From contig JAILBQ010000072.1 in the NCBI GenBank assembly GCA_024680815.1, forward strand, positions 1-50,733: a stretch of 50,733 bases of DNA, written 5' to 3'. The notes below the pieces were generated by a model. That model was not told the origin of the DNA. It saw nothing but the letters and a program-made list of their open reading frames with translations, and made no database searches. The position numbers and the translations under genes were made by a program. Shown here piece by piece: positions 36,036 through 44,139 of the stretch. Source of the DNA: Lachnospiraceae bacterium (GTDB lineage: Bacteria; Bacillota; Clostridia; Lachnospirales; Lachnospiraceae). Each line of letters begins with the position of its first letter. The first letter of the stretch is position 1.

Positions 36036-36282
36036 TTCATTTCGCTTTTTTGAAAACAAAGACTGTCGTTTTTATCCCTGTCATGAGGGGATGGAAGAGA
36101 TAAACTGCCTGTTTTGCTACTGTCCGTTTTTTTTTCTGCGGGACTGCCCCGGAACTCCCCGGATCACGGAAAAGGACGGAAAGAAAATCCGTGTCTGCAC
36201 CGACTGCGCCTTTCCCCACAGACCGGAAAATTACCCGGAAATGATCCGTCTGCTGAAGGATGCCATGAAAAACGAAGGGTGA
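36028..36282 (+). CDS. Cysteine-rich small-domain protein of cobalamin clusters
   Basis: An 84-residue protein with eight cysteines, starting at GTG 36028 nine bases after GGAGG and overlapping the end of cbiA by eight bases. It reads DCRFYPCHEG, then INCLFCYCPF, RDCPG and VCTDCAFPHRPENY. This matches the Cys-rich small domain (PF04071) often found beside or fused to cobalamin genes, where it probably binds metal. The exact role is unknown. It is the last gene of the operon. Confidence 0.82.
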   Translation: MNNSFRFFENKDCRFYPCHEGMEEINCLFCYCPFFFLRDCPGTPRITEKDGKKIRVCTDCAFPHRPENYPEMIRLLKDAMKNEG

Positions 36283-36295
36283 GGCACTCTTATGC

Positions 36296-36325
36296 TTGTA
36301 ATACCAAAGGGGATTGTGATAAAAT
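36296..36325 (+). promoter_or_regulatory. Probable mecA promoter
   Basis: TTGTAA (36296-36301), an 18-base spacer and TAAAAT (36320-36325) lie 47 bases before the mecA start. Confidence 0.45.
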
Positions 36326-36372
36326 ATAACGGATTGTAGCAAGGCCGCGGGATTACGGCAGAAAGAGAAAAT

Positions 36373-37200
36373 ATGAAAATCACGAAAATCAGCGATAATG
36401 AGATCCGGTGCGTGCTTTCCGAGGAAGAGCTTGTAAGCTTCGGAATCAATCTTGATGATATTCTTGAAAAAAGTGAAAAGACCCGGGATTTCTTCCGTCA
36501 GATAATGAATCTTGCAGCCAGGGAGCTTGGAATTGACCAGAGTGAGGGAGTGCACCTTGCCTCCGCCCAGATAACGGTTTTAAAGAATAACAGTCTTTCC
36601 ATCGTATTCCATTCTTCCGATCTTACCGATGCCCTGAAGAGGATAACGGGCGGTGATGTCCAGAAGCTGGTGAAGCTTAAAAGCGATATTACCCAGGCCA
36701 TTGAACAGGGCGGGAACAACGCGCTGACATATGAAATAAAGCGGGATCTTCTGGATATGATGGAGGCCCAGCTTAAAAGCGAGGGCAATGATTCTCCGGA
36801 GGCCTTAAGCGAGCTTAATGAGCTGAGGGCCGATCTTGAGGCACAGGCAGAGGAAGAGGGCATCAAGCTGGAGAAAGAGAGGGAGGAGACGGAGAAGCAG
36901 TGCATGGTGGTGCGCTTTTCTTCGATCGACGATGCCATAGACTACTGTGCGAGGTTTAATCTTCCGGAAGAGGGGATTACCAGCTCTTTCTTCCGAAGTG
37001 AACGGGAAAATGCCTGGTATCTCTTTATCCTCCGCGGCAGAATGAGTGAGGAGCTTTTTAAAAAGCTGAAAATCCTGTCCGGTGAATACGGCGAGCTGAT
37101 GGCGGATAACCTTTCCAGACGCACGTTTATTGCAGATCATTCAAAAATGCTCTTTTCGGGAGATGCTATGGAAAAGCTCTCCATGGCAGTCACGACCTGA
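36373..37200 (+). CDS. mecA: MecA-like adaptor protein
   Basis: MecA-type adaptors deliver substrates to the ClpC-ClpP protease and, in Bacillus, control competence. The 275-residue protein starts with MKITKISDNEIRCVLSEEEL and an early FFRQIMNLAARELGI segment, as in the MecA N-terminal substrate-binding domain. It then has a long Glu-rich linker (residues about 130-175) and a C-terminal domain beginning VVRFSSIDDAIDYCARF. The overall layout fits; the target proteins are unknown. Confidence 0.85.
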   Translation: MKITKISDNEIRCVLSEEELVSFGINLDDILEKSEKTRDFFRQIMNLAARELGIDQSEGVHLASAQITVLKNNSLSIVFHSSDLTDALKRITGGDVQKLVKLKSDITQAIEQGGNNALTYEIKRDLLDMMEAQLKSEGNDSPEALSELNELRADLEAQAEEEGIKLEKEREETEKQCMVVRFSSIDDAIDYCARFNLPEEGITSSFFRSERENAWYLFILRGRMSEELFKKLKILSGEYGELMADNLSRRTFIADHSKMLFSGDAMEKLSMAVTT

Positions 37201-37215
37201 CAGACCTTTAAGGGC

Positions 37216-38400
37216 ATGGGAAACGAAATAATCTGTTCTCTTTCGGAAATGGAGGAGGACAGCAGGGATAAACAGATAGTTGATCTTCGCGCCGGGGCGG
37301 AAAGCCGAAGGGTGATATACCCCGGCGCGATTCATATTTGTAGGGAAGATTTTTCCGACCGTTTCGCAGAATTATCCCCCGAAAAACCCATATATCTTCT
37401 GGGGCGCTCCACCCGCTCCGGTGCTGAAGCGGCACTTTTCCTCAGGGAGAAGGGCATTGAGAGCCGCTGTGTTGAAGGAGGCTTTCAAGCTGTTGTGTTA
37501 AAACGGCTTCAGATCCTGCTTCAGGACAAATCCGCTTCGGAGGAATATTTAAAAAACGCGGAGAGAAGCATAATCAAGCGCTATCGGGATAAGCTGTGGT
37601 CCGGATTTGTGAAGGCCATAGGGGAATACCGTCTTATTGAGGACGGCGACAGAATAGCGGTCTGCATTTCCGGGGGGAAGGACTCAACCCTTTTGGCAAA
37701 GCTCTTTTCCGAGCTGTATGCCCACGGAAAACGGAATTTTGAAGTGCGCTACCTCGTGATGAATCCGGGCTACAGCAGGGTTAATGCCGGTATTATAGAG
37801 AGCAATTTAAGGCTTCTTGACATTCCGGCCGAGGTCTTTGATTCCGAAATATTTAAAATCACGCTGAAGGCGGGAGAGTCTCCCTGCTATCTCTGCGCCA
37901 GGATGCGGCGCGGTGCCCTTTATTCAAAGGCGAGAGAGCTTGGCTGCAATAAAATTGCCCTGGGACATCACTACGACGATGTTATAGAGACCATCCTTAT
38001 GGGGATGCTCTACGGCGGACAGATACAGACCATGATGCCCAAGCTCCACAGCACGAACTTTCCGGGAATGGAGCTGATTCGTCCGATGTATCTTATAAGG
38101 GAAGCGGATATAGTGCGCTGGAGGGACGGAAATGACCTCCACTTTATAGAATGCGCCTGCTCCCTTACTGAAATGGCGGAAGGCGCTCCGGCCGGTGTGA
38201 CGGAATCGAAGCGCGCGGAGGTGAAAGCGCTTATTGCCTCTCTGACGGAAAAAAATCCCTATGCGGAAGCGAATATATTCAGGAGCGTGGAAAATGTCCA
38301 TCTGGATACCCTGATAGCCTGGAAAAGCAAAGGGGTAAGGCATCATTTTCTGGATGACTATGAGTGTAAAGAGGAGAAGAAATGGCAGTCCGGCTCGTGA
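37216..38400 (+). CDS. Inactive-looking rhodanese domain fused to a TtcA-like PP-loop ATPase
   Basis: Residues 1-95 form a rhodanese-like domain, with the family VDLRAGAESRRVIYPGAIHI start. The catalytic-Cys loop reads LLGRSTRSG, so the usual Cys is Gly and the domain should not transfer sulfur itself. The rest resembles TtcA, which thiolates tRNA cytidine. It has PP-loop SGGKDST (152-158), Fe-S-type cysteines 224 and 227 in PCYLCARMRRGAL, ALGHHYDD, and a later ECAC. The Shine-Dalgarno is poor. The gene overlaps corC by 19 bases. Confidence 0.86.
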   Translation: MGNEIICSLSEMEEDSRDKQIVDLRAGAESRRVIYPGAIHICREDFSDRFAELSPEKPIYLLGRSTRSGAEAALFLREKGIESRCVEGGFQAVVLKRLQILLQDKSASEEYLKNAERSIIKRYRDKLWSGFVKAIGEYRLIEDGDRIAVCISGGKDSTLLAKLFSELYAHGKRNFEVRYLVMNPGYSRVNAGIIESNLRLLDIPAEVFDSEIFKITLKAGESPCYLCARMRRGALYSKARELGCNKIALGHHYDDVIETILMGMLYGGQIQTMMPKLHSTNFPGMELIRPMYLIREADIVRWRDGNDLHFIECACSLTEMAEGAPAGVTESKRAEVKALIASLTEKNPYAEANIFRSVENVHLDTLIAWKSKGVRHHFLDDYECKEEKKWQSGS

Positions 38401-39638
38401 TATTGATTGTTTTACTGTTATTATCGGCCTTTTTTTCCTGCGCCGAGACGGCTCTCACAGGAGTCAACCGGATTCGGGTACGTTCCCGGGCGGAGCAGGG
38501 GGATAAAAAGGCTGTGATTTTGATGAAGATTCTGGAGAATAAGGCTAAGATGCTCTCCTGTATTCTGGTCTGCAACAACGTCGTAAATATCGCCGCCTCC
38601 GCCATCGCAACCATGCTTGCCATGAAGATTTCCATGCCGGTCGGGATTATGACGGGTATTGTAACAGGTGTTGTCTTAATCTTCGGCGAAGTCACTCCCA
38701 AGCATATAGCCACCGTTTATTCCGAGCCCGTTTCTCTGGAAATTGCGGGCTTCATACAGGCGCTTATGTTTTTGCTCACTCCTGTTATAGCCTTTATCAA
38801 CCTGATTTCCAGGGGGCTTCTCCTGCTTTTCCGTATTGATCCCGGAGGAGAGGGGGAGGCCATGACGGAAAGCGAGTTAAGGACAATTGTGGATGTAAGC
38901 CATGAGGACGGAGTCATCGAGGGGGCGGAACGGAAGATAATCAATAATGTTTTTGACTTCGGGGACAGCATGGCGAAGGATATTATGATTCCGCGTATCG
39001 ATGTTACGCAGATCGACATCAATGCCGACTACGACACGATCGTGGAGATATTCCGGCTGGAGCGCTATACAAGGCTCCCGGTCTACGCGGAGGATACGGA
39101 TAATATTGTGGGTATACTGAACATGAAAGACTTCTTTGTTGCCGACAGGGAGAATTTCAAGGTCAGGGATATGATGCGGGAGGGTTACTATACCTATGAA
39201 CGCAAGAAAACCAGCGAACTGATGATGGACATGCGGCGGGAGAACGCTACCGTCGCAATTGTAATAAACGAATACGGGGCCTCTGTGGGAATTATCACCA
39301 TGGAGGATCTGCTGGAAGAGATTGTCGGGGAAATCAGGGACGAATACGACGAGGACGAGGTGGATATCATCCAGAAGACAGGAGAAAATGAGTATCTTGT
39401 ACAGGCCCAGATCAGGCTGGATGATCTTAACGACAACCTCGGGACGGATTTCGATTCCGAGGAATACGATTCTCTGGGAGGCTTTATAATCGAACGGCTG
39501 GATCACCTCCCCCATTCCGGAGAGAAGGTAACGGCGGAGAGCGGAGCGACGCTGGAAGTGGTGTCCGTTTTAAAAAACCGTATCGCACAGGTCCGGCTTA
39601 TTCTTCCGGAGAAGGTCGTAAGGGATGAAAGCGGTTAA
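38382..39638 (+). CDS. CNNM/CorC-family membrane protein with CBS pair
   Basis: Members of this family are Mg2+ or Co2+ efflux-related transporters, formerly called hemolysins. The 418-residue protein has an N-terminal CNNM domain with several membrane segments and SAFFSCAETALTG, then two CBS domains (starting around DIMIPRIDVTQID), and a C-terminal CorC/HlyC domain with DSLGGFIIERLDHLPHSGE. A GAGGAG site precedes ATG 38382. Its TAA stop lies inside an 11-mer copy (GGT TAA CAT AA), and three more copies follow in the gap. Confidence 0.92.
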   Translation: MAVRLVILIVLLLLSAFFSCAETALTGVNRIRVRSRAEQGDKKAVILMKILENKAKMLSCILVCNNVVNIAASAIATMLAMKISMPVGIMTGIVTGVVLIFGEVTPKHIATVYSEPVSLEIAGFIQALMFLLTPVIAFINLISRGLLLLFRIDPGGEGEAMTESELRTIVDVSHEDGVIEGAERKIINNVFDFGDSMAKDIMIPRIDVTQIDINADYDTIVEIFRLERYTRLPVYAEDTDNIVGILNMKDFFVADRENFKVRDMMREGYYTYERKKTSELMMDMRRENATVAIVINEYGASVGIITMEDLLEEIVGEIRDEYDEDEVDIIQKTGENEYLVQAQIRLDDLNDNLGTDFDSEEYDSLGGFIIERLDHLPHSGEKVTAESGATLEVVSVLKNRIAQVRLILPEKVVRDESG

Positions 39639-39770
39639 CATAATGTCGAAAACTGAATCACCGGGGTCAGGTTAACATAACTCAATAAACAAAAATGTCA
39701 AAAAGGTTTACATAAATCTAAAAACCTGAAGAGTGCTAAACAAGGTTGACGTAAAAATATTATGTGAAGT
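39633..39770 (+). repeat. Spaced array of XerD-arm-like 11-mers between corC and the LUD gene
   Basis: Copies at 39633-39643 (GGTTAACATAA), 39670-39680 (GGTTAACATAA), 39705-39715 (GGTTTACATAA) and 39744-39754 (GGTTGACGTAA, one mismatch), spaced 37, 35 and 39 bases and all in the same orientation. Five bases after the last, an inverted partial copy TTATGTGAAGT (39760-39770) gives a dif-like pair of arms. The sequences between copies are unrelated and A-rich. No promoter or terminator is obvious in this 190-base gap. Confidence 0.75.
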
Positions 39771-39829
39771 TTTTTGGCCGGAAACCGAAAAAACATTTGC
39801 CGAAGATCGTCGGCAGAAAGGAGAACGAA

Positions 39830-40462
39830 ATGCAGGAAGTCAGAAAAAAAAGGAACGAGCTTCTCGCGCAAACGGTAATTAAGGGGCTTAAGTCCAGAAA
39901 TATGGAGGGATATTATGCCTCCGGCCGGGAAGAGGCCAGGGAGATCGCCCTGTCACTGATTCCGGAGGGAGCGAGTGTCACCAACGGAGGAACGTTTTCG
40001 GCGGAGGAAATCGGCCTTGTGGATGCGGTCAAAGCCGGTAATTACCGCTATATTGACAGAAAGGACTCAAAAGACAGATATACCGCCGAGAGAGAGGCCT
40101 ATTCCTGCGACTGTTTCCTTTCAAGCGTCAACGCGATGACCAACGACGGGATCCTCATTAATATCGACGGAAATGCCAACAGGGTTTCGGCCATAGCTTA
40201 CGGCCCGAAAAAGGTGATTTTTATCGTCGGAATGAATAAGGTCGCGGGGGATGATATCGACAGCGCTTTAAAAAGGGCCAGAAACGAGGCCGCAACCATA
40301 AACGCCCAGCGTTTCGGTCTTGATACGCCCTGTACGAAGACGGGAGCCTGTATGGACTGCAAGTCACCTGACAATATCTGCTGTCAGTTTCTGATTACCC
40401 GCTATTCCAAACATCCGGGGCGGATACATGTTATTCTTGTAAACGAGGAGCTGGGATTTTAG
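39830..40462 (+). CDS. LUD-domain protein (LutC/YkgG-like)
   Basis: ATG 39830 is chosen because AAAGGAG ends six bases before it; a GTG at 39764 in the same frame overlaps the repeat array and would add a basic 22-residue extension. The 210-residue protein is an LUD (DUF162) domain: ASVTNGGTFSAEEIGL, then DCFLSSVNAMTNDGILINIDGNANR, VIFIVGMNKVAGD and a C-terminal cysteine cluster (PCTKTGACMDCKSPDNICC). LutC helps lactate oxidation in Bacillus, but this stand-alone clostridial form is of unknown function and no LutA/LutB is here. Confidence 0.87.
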   Translation: MQEVRKKRNELLAQTVIKGLKSRNMEGYYASGREEAREIALSLIPEGASVTNGGTFSAEEIGLVDAVKAGNYRYIDRKDSKDRYTAEREAYSCDCFLSSVNAMTNDGILINIDGNANRVSAIAYGPKKVIFIVGMNKVAGDDIDSALKRARNEAATINAQRFGLDTPCTKTGACMDCKSPDNICCQFLITRYSKHPGRIHVILVNEELGF

Positions 40463-40570
40463 GGGTATTAAGGAGCTGTTCTTTACTCTTCCTTTTTACG
40501 GAAAAATATGATACAATTCCGGAGTTGGTAAGCATCAGCAGAAATAATCCGAAAAGATAAGGAGAAAACC

Positions 40571-40717
40571 ATGAAGCATATCAGAACATTGAATACCAGA
40601 GATTATAAAAAGAGCACAAAGACGGGCGGCTGCGGCGAGTGCCAGACCTCCTGCCAGTCAGCCTGCAAGACCTCCTGCACTGTAGGTAACCAGACCTGTG
40701 AAAATAAGAAAAAATAA
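40571..40717 (+). CDS. scfA: SCIFF ribosomally made peptide precursor
   Basis: A 48-residue peptide with six cysteines (residues 21, 24, 28, 32, 36, 43), beginning KHIRTLNTRDYKKS. This is the SCIFF (six cysteines in forty-five) family, nearly universal in Clostridia. Its cysteines are cross-linked to neighbouring residues (often Thr) as thioethers by a radical-SAM maturase, which is encoded next. AAGGAG lies six bases before the ATG. The physiological role of the mature peptide is unknown. Confidence 0.96.
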   Translation: MKHIRTLNTRDYKKSTKTGGCGECQTSCQSACKTSCTVGNQTCENKKK

Positions 40718-40744
40718 ATAATATCATCTGATACCGAATGGTCG

Positions 40745-40772
40745 GGGCAGGCGTGCTTTGGCATGCCTGCCC
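40745..40772 (+). terminator. Attenuator-like hairpin between scfA and scfB
   Basis: A 12-bp stem, GGGCAGGCGTGC (40745-40756) with GCATGCCTGCCC (40761-40772), one G-U pair and a TTTG loop, followed by only TCTTT. It probably stops most transcripts after scfA and lets a fraction continue into scfB. Confidence 0.75.
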
Positions 40773-40797
40773 TCTTTGCAATGAAAGAGTCGTCAAT

Positions 40798-42189
40798 ATG
40801 ATTCACAGATATAAAAACAACGGTTACTCAATCGTACTTGATGTGTTTTCGGGGGCGGTACACGTGGTGGACAATGTGACCTATGCCCTGATTCCGATTC
40901 TCGAGGAAAAGCGGGAAGCTTCCCTGGATGAGTTATGTAAACTTATAAAAGAGGCTGAGCCCGGCAATGATTTTTCCAGAGAGGAGATAGCGGAGGCAGC
41001 GGAGGAAATCCGTGAACTCGCAAGGAACAAGACTCTGTATACGGAGGACAGCTACGAAAACTATGTGGCGGACTTCATGGAAAAGCGTCTGGAGAAGCCC
41101 GTCGTCAAGGCCTTGTGTCTTCATGTGGCTCATGACTGCAACCTTCGCTGCAAATACTGTTTTGCGTCTGAAGGAGAATATCACGGAAAACGTGCACTTA
41201 TGAGCTTTGAGACCGGAAAGCGCGCCCTGGACTTTCTGGTTGAAAATTCGGGAAACCGGCGGAATCTGGAGGTGGATTTCTTCGGGGGCGAGCCCCTTAT
41301 GAATTTTGAAGTTGTAAAGGCTTTGGTGGAATACGGACGCTCGGTTGAAAAGGAGAAAAATAAGAATTTTCGGTTCACCCTGACCACGAACGGCGTGCTG
41401 CTGGATGATGAGGTTTTAGATTATGTAAACCGAGAGATGGGAAATCTCGTGCTTTCCATAGACGGGCGGAAGGAGGTTCACGACCGTATGCGTCCCATGC
41501 GCGGAGGCGGTCCTTCCCATGACAGGATCCTTCCGAAGCTGTTAAAGGCTGCCGGAAGCAGGCAGCAGAAAAACTATTATGTCCGCGGAACCTTTACGCA
41601 CTATAATACGGATTTTGCTGCGGACGTGCTCTATCTTAACGACCTGGGCTTTGAGCAGATTTCGGTGGAGCCGGTGGTGGCGCCGCCTTCGGAGGATTAT
41701 GCCCTGAAGGAGAGCGACCTGCCTGTGCTTATGGAGCAGTACGATATTCTGGCCCGTGAGATACTGAAAAGGAGAGCCGGGGGACATTATGTTAACTTCT
41801 TTCATTTCATGATAGATCTTGAAGGAGGGCCATGCGTGGCAAAGCGTCTTTCAGGCTGCGGCGCCGGAGGAGAATACCTTGCGGTCACGCCCTGGGGCGA
41901 CCTTTACCCCTGCCATCAGTTTGTGGGAGAGGAGAGGTTCCTTATGGGAAATGTTTTTGACGGGGTCATGAACAGGGAGCTTGCGGAGAAGTTTGCCCGT
42001 GTCAACGTCTATTCAAAGCCGGAATGCGGGAGCTGCTTTGCACGGTTTTACTGCTCGGGCGGATGCGCTGCCAATTCATGGCATTTTGCCGGAGATATCA
42101 ACGGGAACTACAAAATAGGCTGTGAACTGGAGCGGAAACGGGTGGAATGCGCCATTATGATTAAGGCTGCGGAGGCGGAGAAGGAATAG
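40798..42189 (+). CDS. scfB: SCIFF radical-SAM/SPASM maturase
   Basis: ScfB installs thioether links in the SCIFF peptide. ATG 40798 (after GAAAGAG) gives 463 residues beginning MIHRYKNNGYSIVLDVFSGAVHVVD, the normal family start; the frame upstream runs through the terminator hairpin. The N-terminal peptide-recognition domain is followed by the radical-SAM CNLRCKYC (Cys114, 118, 121), and the C-terminal SPASM region has CGSCFARFYCSGGCAANS and a final CELE cysteine for two auxiliary clusters. The gene contains one exact and two near 11-mer copies. Confidence 0.96.
   Translation: MIHRYKNNGYSIVLDVFSGAVHVVDNVTYALIPILEEKREASLDELCKLIKEAEPGNDFSREEIAEAAEEIRELARNKTLYTEDSYENYVADFMEKRLEKPVVKALCLHVAHDCNLRCKYCFASEGEYHGKRALMSFETGKRALDFLVENSGNRRNLEVDFFGGEPLMNFEVVKALVEYGRSVEKEKNKNFRFTLTTNGVLLDDEVLDYVNREMGNLVLSIDGRKEVHDRMRPMRGGGPSHDRILPKLLKAAGSRQQKNYYVRGTFTHYNTDFAADVLYLNDLGFEQISVEPVVAPPSEDYALKESDLPVLMEQYDILAREILKRRAGGHYVNFFHFMIDLEGGPCVAKRLSGCGAGGEYLAVTPWGDLYPCHQFVGEERFLMGNVFDGVMNRELAEKFARVNVYSKPECGSCFARFYCSGGCAANSWHFAGDINGNYKIGCELERKRVECAIMIKAAEAEKE
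40933..40943 (-). repeat. XerD-arm-like variant, + strand TTATGTAAACT
   Basis: Near-copy in scfB, read Leu-Cys-Lys; identical to the B. subtilis dif XerD arm. Confidence 0.45.
41421..41431 (-). repeat. XerD-arm-like 11-mer, + strand TTATGTAAACC
   Basis: Exact copy in scfB, read Asp-Tyr-Val-Asn-Arg. Confidence 0.6.
41787..41797 (-). repeat. XerD-arm-like variant, + strand TTATGTTAACT
   Basis: Near-copy (one mismatch) in scfB, read Tyr-Val-Asn. Confidence 0.4.
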
Positions 42190-43219
42190 CTTTGGAAGAA
42201 AAATGGGTTATCCGCAGGGTAGGCGGAGATTACGAGGAGCTTGGAAGGAGATACGGCGTTTCTCCCGTTATCGCGAGGATAATGCGGAACCGGGGGATTA
42301 TGGAGGATACAGAGGCTGAACTTTTCCTGAGGGGGTCTGAGGCAGCCCTTTCGGACGGTAAGCTTCTTCCGGACTGTATTCGTCTGGTGGAGCTTTTGTC
42401 GAAAGCGATAGACGAGGGCCGGCATATACGTGTGATCGGAGACTATGACGTGGACGGAGTGTGCGCCACGGCCATATTTTTCGAAGCGATTAAAACCGCC
42501 GGAGGGAAGGCGGATACCAGAATTCCGCACAGAATACGTGACGGCTACGGCCTGAACGAGCGGATTATCAGGGAAGCGGCAGAAGATAAGGTAGAGGTGA
42601 TATTAACCTGTGATAACGGGATTTCCGCCGCGGGAGAAATTAAGCTTGCCCATGAGCTCGGAATGCAGGTGCTCATTACGGATCACCACTCCGTTCCCAG
42701 GGAGGGAGTTCCGGAGGCAGAGGCAGTGGTGAATCCGCAGAGGATAGATAGCGAATGTTCTTTTAAAGAACTATGCGGGGCGGCCGTGGCCTGGAAGGTG
42801 GCGCAGGCTTTGTTTGAAAAGCGCGGAATTCCGGAAAAAAAACATCCGGAATTTTTTGAACTGGCTGCGTTGGCAACTGTAACTGATGTGATGCCACTTA
42901 AAGGAGAGAACCGAATTCTGGTCCGGGAGGGCTTAAAGAAACTTTAGGATACGGAACACATCGGGCTGAAAGCTCTTATGGAGGTTACCGGGCTTTCCGG
43001 AAAGACTCTTTCCTCTTACCATCTGGGCTTCATCCTGGGACCCTGCATCAACGCTGCGGGAAGGATAGACAGCGCGGACGAGGCGCTTATGCTTTTACTG
43101 GAAAAAGATGAGGAGGATGCCCGCGAGCGTGCGGTTCACCTCAGAGATCTGAACGAAAGCCGGAAGGCAATGACGGAAAAGGCCCTGGAGGCTGCGACAG
43201 AGCTGGCCGGACGGGAGGA

Positions 43220-43230
43220 TTATGTTAACC
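43220..43230 (-). repeat. XerD-arm-like 11-mer, + strand TTATGTTAACC
   Basis: Exact copy in recJ, read Asp-Tyr-Val-Asn-Gln-Lys. Confidence 0.6.
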
Positions 43231-43585
43231 AAAAGGTTCTTGTTCTCTTTGTTCCCGACTGTCACGAAAGTGTGGCAGGCATCGTTGCGGGAAAGGTTCG
43301 GGAGCGGTTTAACCGCCCGGCTTTTATACTCTGCCGTGCCCATACCCCAGACGGGCGGGACTGCCTGAAAGGCTCGGGGCGTTCCATCGAGGCCTACAAC
43401 ATGTTTGAAGGAATGAGCCTCGTTGGCGATGTGTTCTTACAGTTCGGAGGCCATTCCCAGGCGGCAGGCCTTTCGATTCTTCCGGAGAGGCTCGAGGAAT
43501 TCCGACAGCGTATAAACGAAGGCTGTTCACTGACGGAAGAAGAGCTTCAGAGTGTGGTTAAGATAGATATGGAGCTCCCGTTTTA

Positions 43586-43596
43586 TTATGTTAACT
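43586..43596 (-). repeat. XerD-arm-like variant, + strand TTATGTTAACT
   Basis: Near-copy (one mismatch) in recJ, read Tyr-Val-Asn. Confidence 0.4.
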
Positions 43597-43792
43597 TAAA
43601 TCTGGCCCGTGAACTGGAGCTGCTGGAGCCTGTGGGTACAGGAAATGAGGCACCGCTTTTTGCTGCCCGGAATATTACCGTTTCGGATATGTGGGTCTGC
43701 GGAAAGAGCCGGAATGTTCTGAAGTGCCGTTTAAGTGACGGAAAGGAAAGAAGGGACGGGGTATATTTCGGAGAAGCTGAGGTTTTTATGGA

Positions 43793-43803
43793 TTATGTAA
43801 ACC
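43793..43803 (-). repeat. XerD-arm-like 11-mer, + strand TTATGTAAACC
   Basis: Exact copy in recJ, again read Asp-Tyr-Val-Asn-Gln-Lys. Confidence 0.6.
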
Positions 43804-43878
43804 AAAAAGCAGGTGAGCCGCTTTCCATGGTTTACAGTATTTCCGTTAACGAATACCGCGGGGAAATGAGCCCCCAGA

Positions 43879-44139
43879 TCACGATCCGCCATTTCCGCTG
43901 ATATCGTTTTTCTTTTCCTTATAGGAATAAGGTTCGTCATAAAGTTTCTTTCCGCGGCGGATATTTATCATCATTAAGAGGAGATGGATCATCACCGGAA
44001 TAATGATGGTTAAAAGAACAGAAAGCAGAAAGAGCCTCATGGCCCATGGCGAACCGATGACGGCGAAGACAAGCGAGGCGATATAGAGCGCGGCCAGAAG
44101 TACTACCCCCGCGAGGGCGAGAATTCTTTTTATGTCCAT
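43879..44139 (-). CDS. Small two-helix membrane protein on the minus strand
   Basis: The only minus-strand gene. From ATG at 44139 it encodes 86 residues: MDIKRILALAGVVLLAALY begins the first membrane helix, a second helix (LFLLSVLLTIIIPVMIHLLLM) follows, then a basic stop-transfer stretch and a charged tail. It resembles small conserved membrane proteins of Clostridia of unknown function. Its 3' end overlaps the recJ 3' end by 23 bases. A GTG six codons upstream is an alternative start, but it would sit within the predicted -10 region. Confidence 0.72.
   Translation of the reverse strand: MDIKRILALAGVVLLAALYIASLVFAVIGSPWAMRLFLLSVLLTIIIPVMIHLLLMMINIRRGKKLYDEPYSYKEKKNDISGNGGS

Larger units (their letters stand above)
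42192..43901 (+). pseudogene. recJ: Single-strand DNA exonuclease RecJ, interrupted by one in-frame TAG
   Basis: RecJ degrades single-stranded DNA 5' to 3' in repair. The frame runs from TTG 42192 (AAGGA six bases before) to 43901, normal RecJ length, but TAG at 42945-42947 splits it after REGLKKL. The second part resumes directly with DTEHIGLKAL, and no bases seem lost. The first part carries the DHH motifs (GDYDVDGVCATA, TCDNG, TDHHSVP). The second holds INAAGRIDSADEAL and the DHHA1-type VLFVPDCHESVAGIVAGK and GHSQAAGLS. A CAG-to-TAG change would explain it. Two exact and one near 11-mer copies lie in the second part. Confidence 0.85.

Noticed and set aside
39633-39754. Possible CRISPR array from four repeats spaced 35-39 bases
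   Set aside because: The repeat is only 11 bases and the same word is scattered through genes on both strands. There are no cas genes.
39744-39770. Complete dif site
   Set aside because: The centre is five bases instead of six, both arms are imperfect, and no XerC-type arm is recognisable. Kept only as a candidate within the array.
39764-39829. GTG start at 39764 for the LUD protein
   Set aside because: It overlaps the repeat array and lacks a Shine-Dalgarno, whereas ATG 39830 has AAAGGAG at ideal spacing.
40738-40797. Longer N-terminus for scfB
   Set aside because: It would be encoded by the attenuator hairpin, and the family starts at the MIHRYKNNGY segment.
42945-42947. TAG read as pyrrolysine or reassigned codon
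   Set aside because: TAG ends several other genes here, and RecJ has no known need for pyrrolysine.
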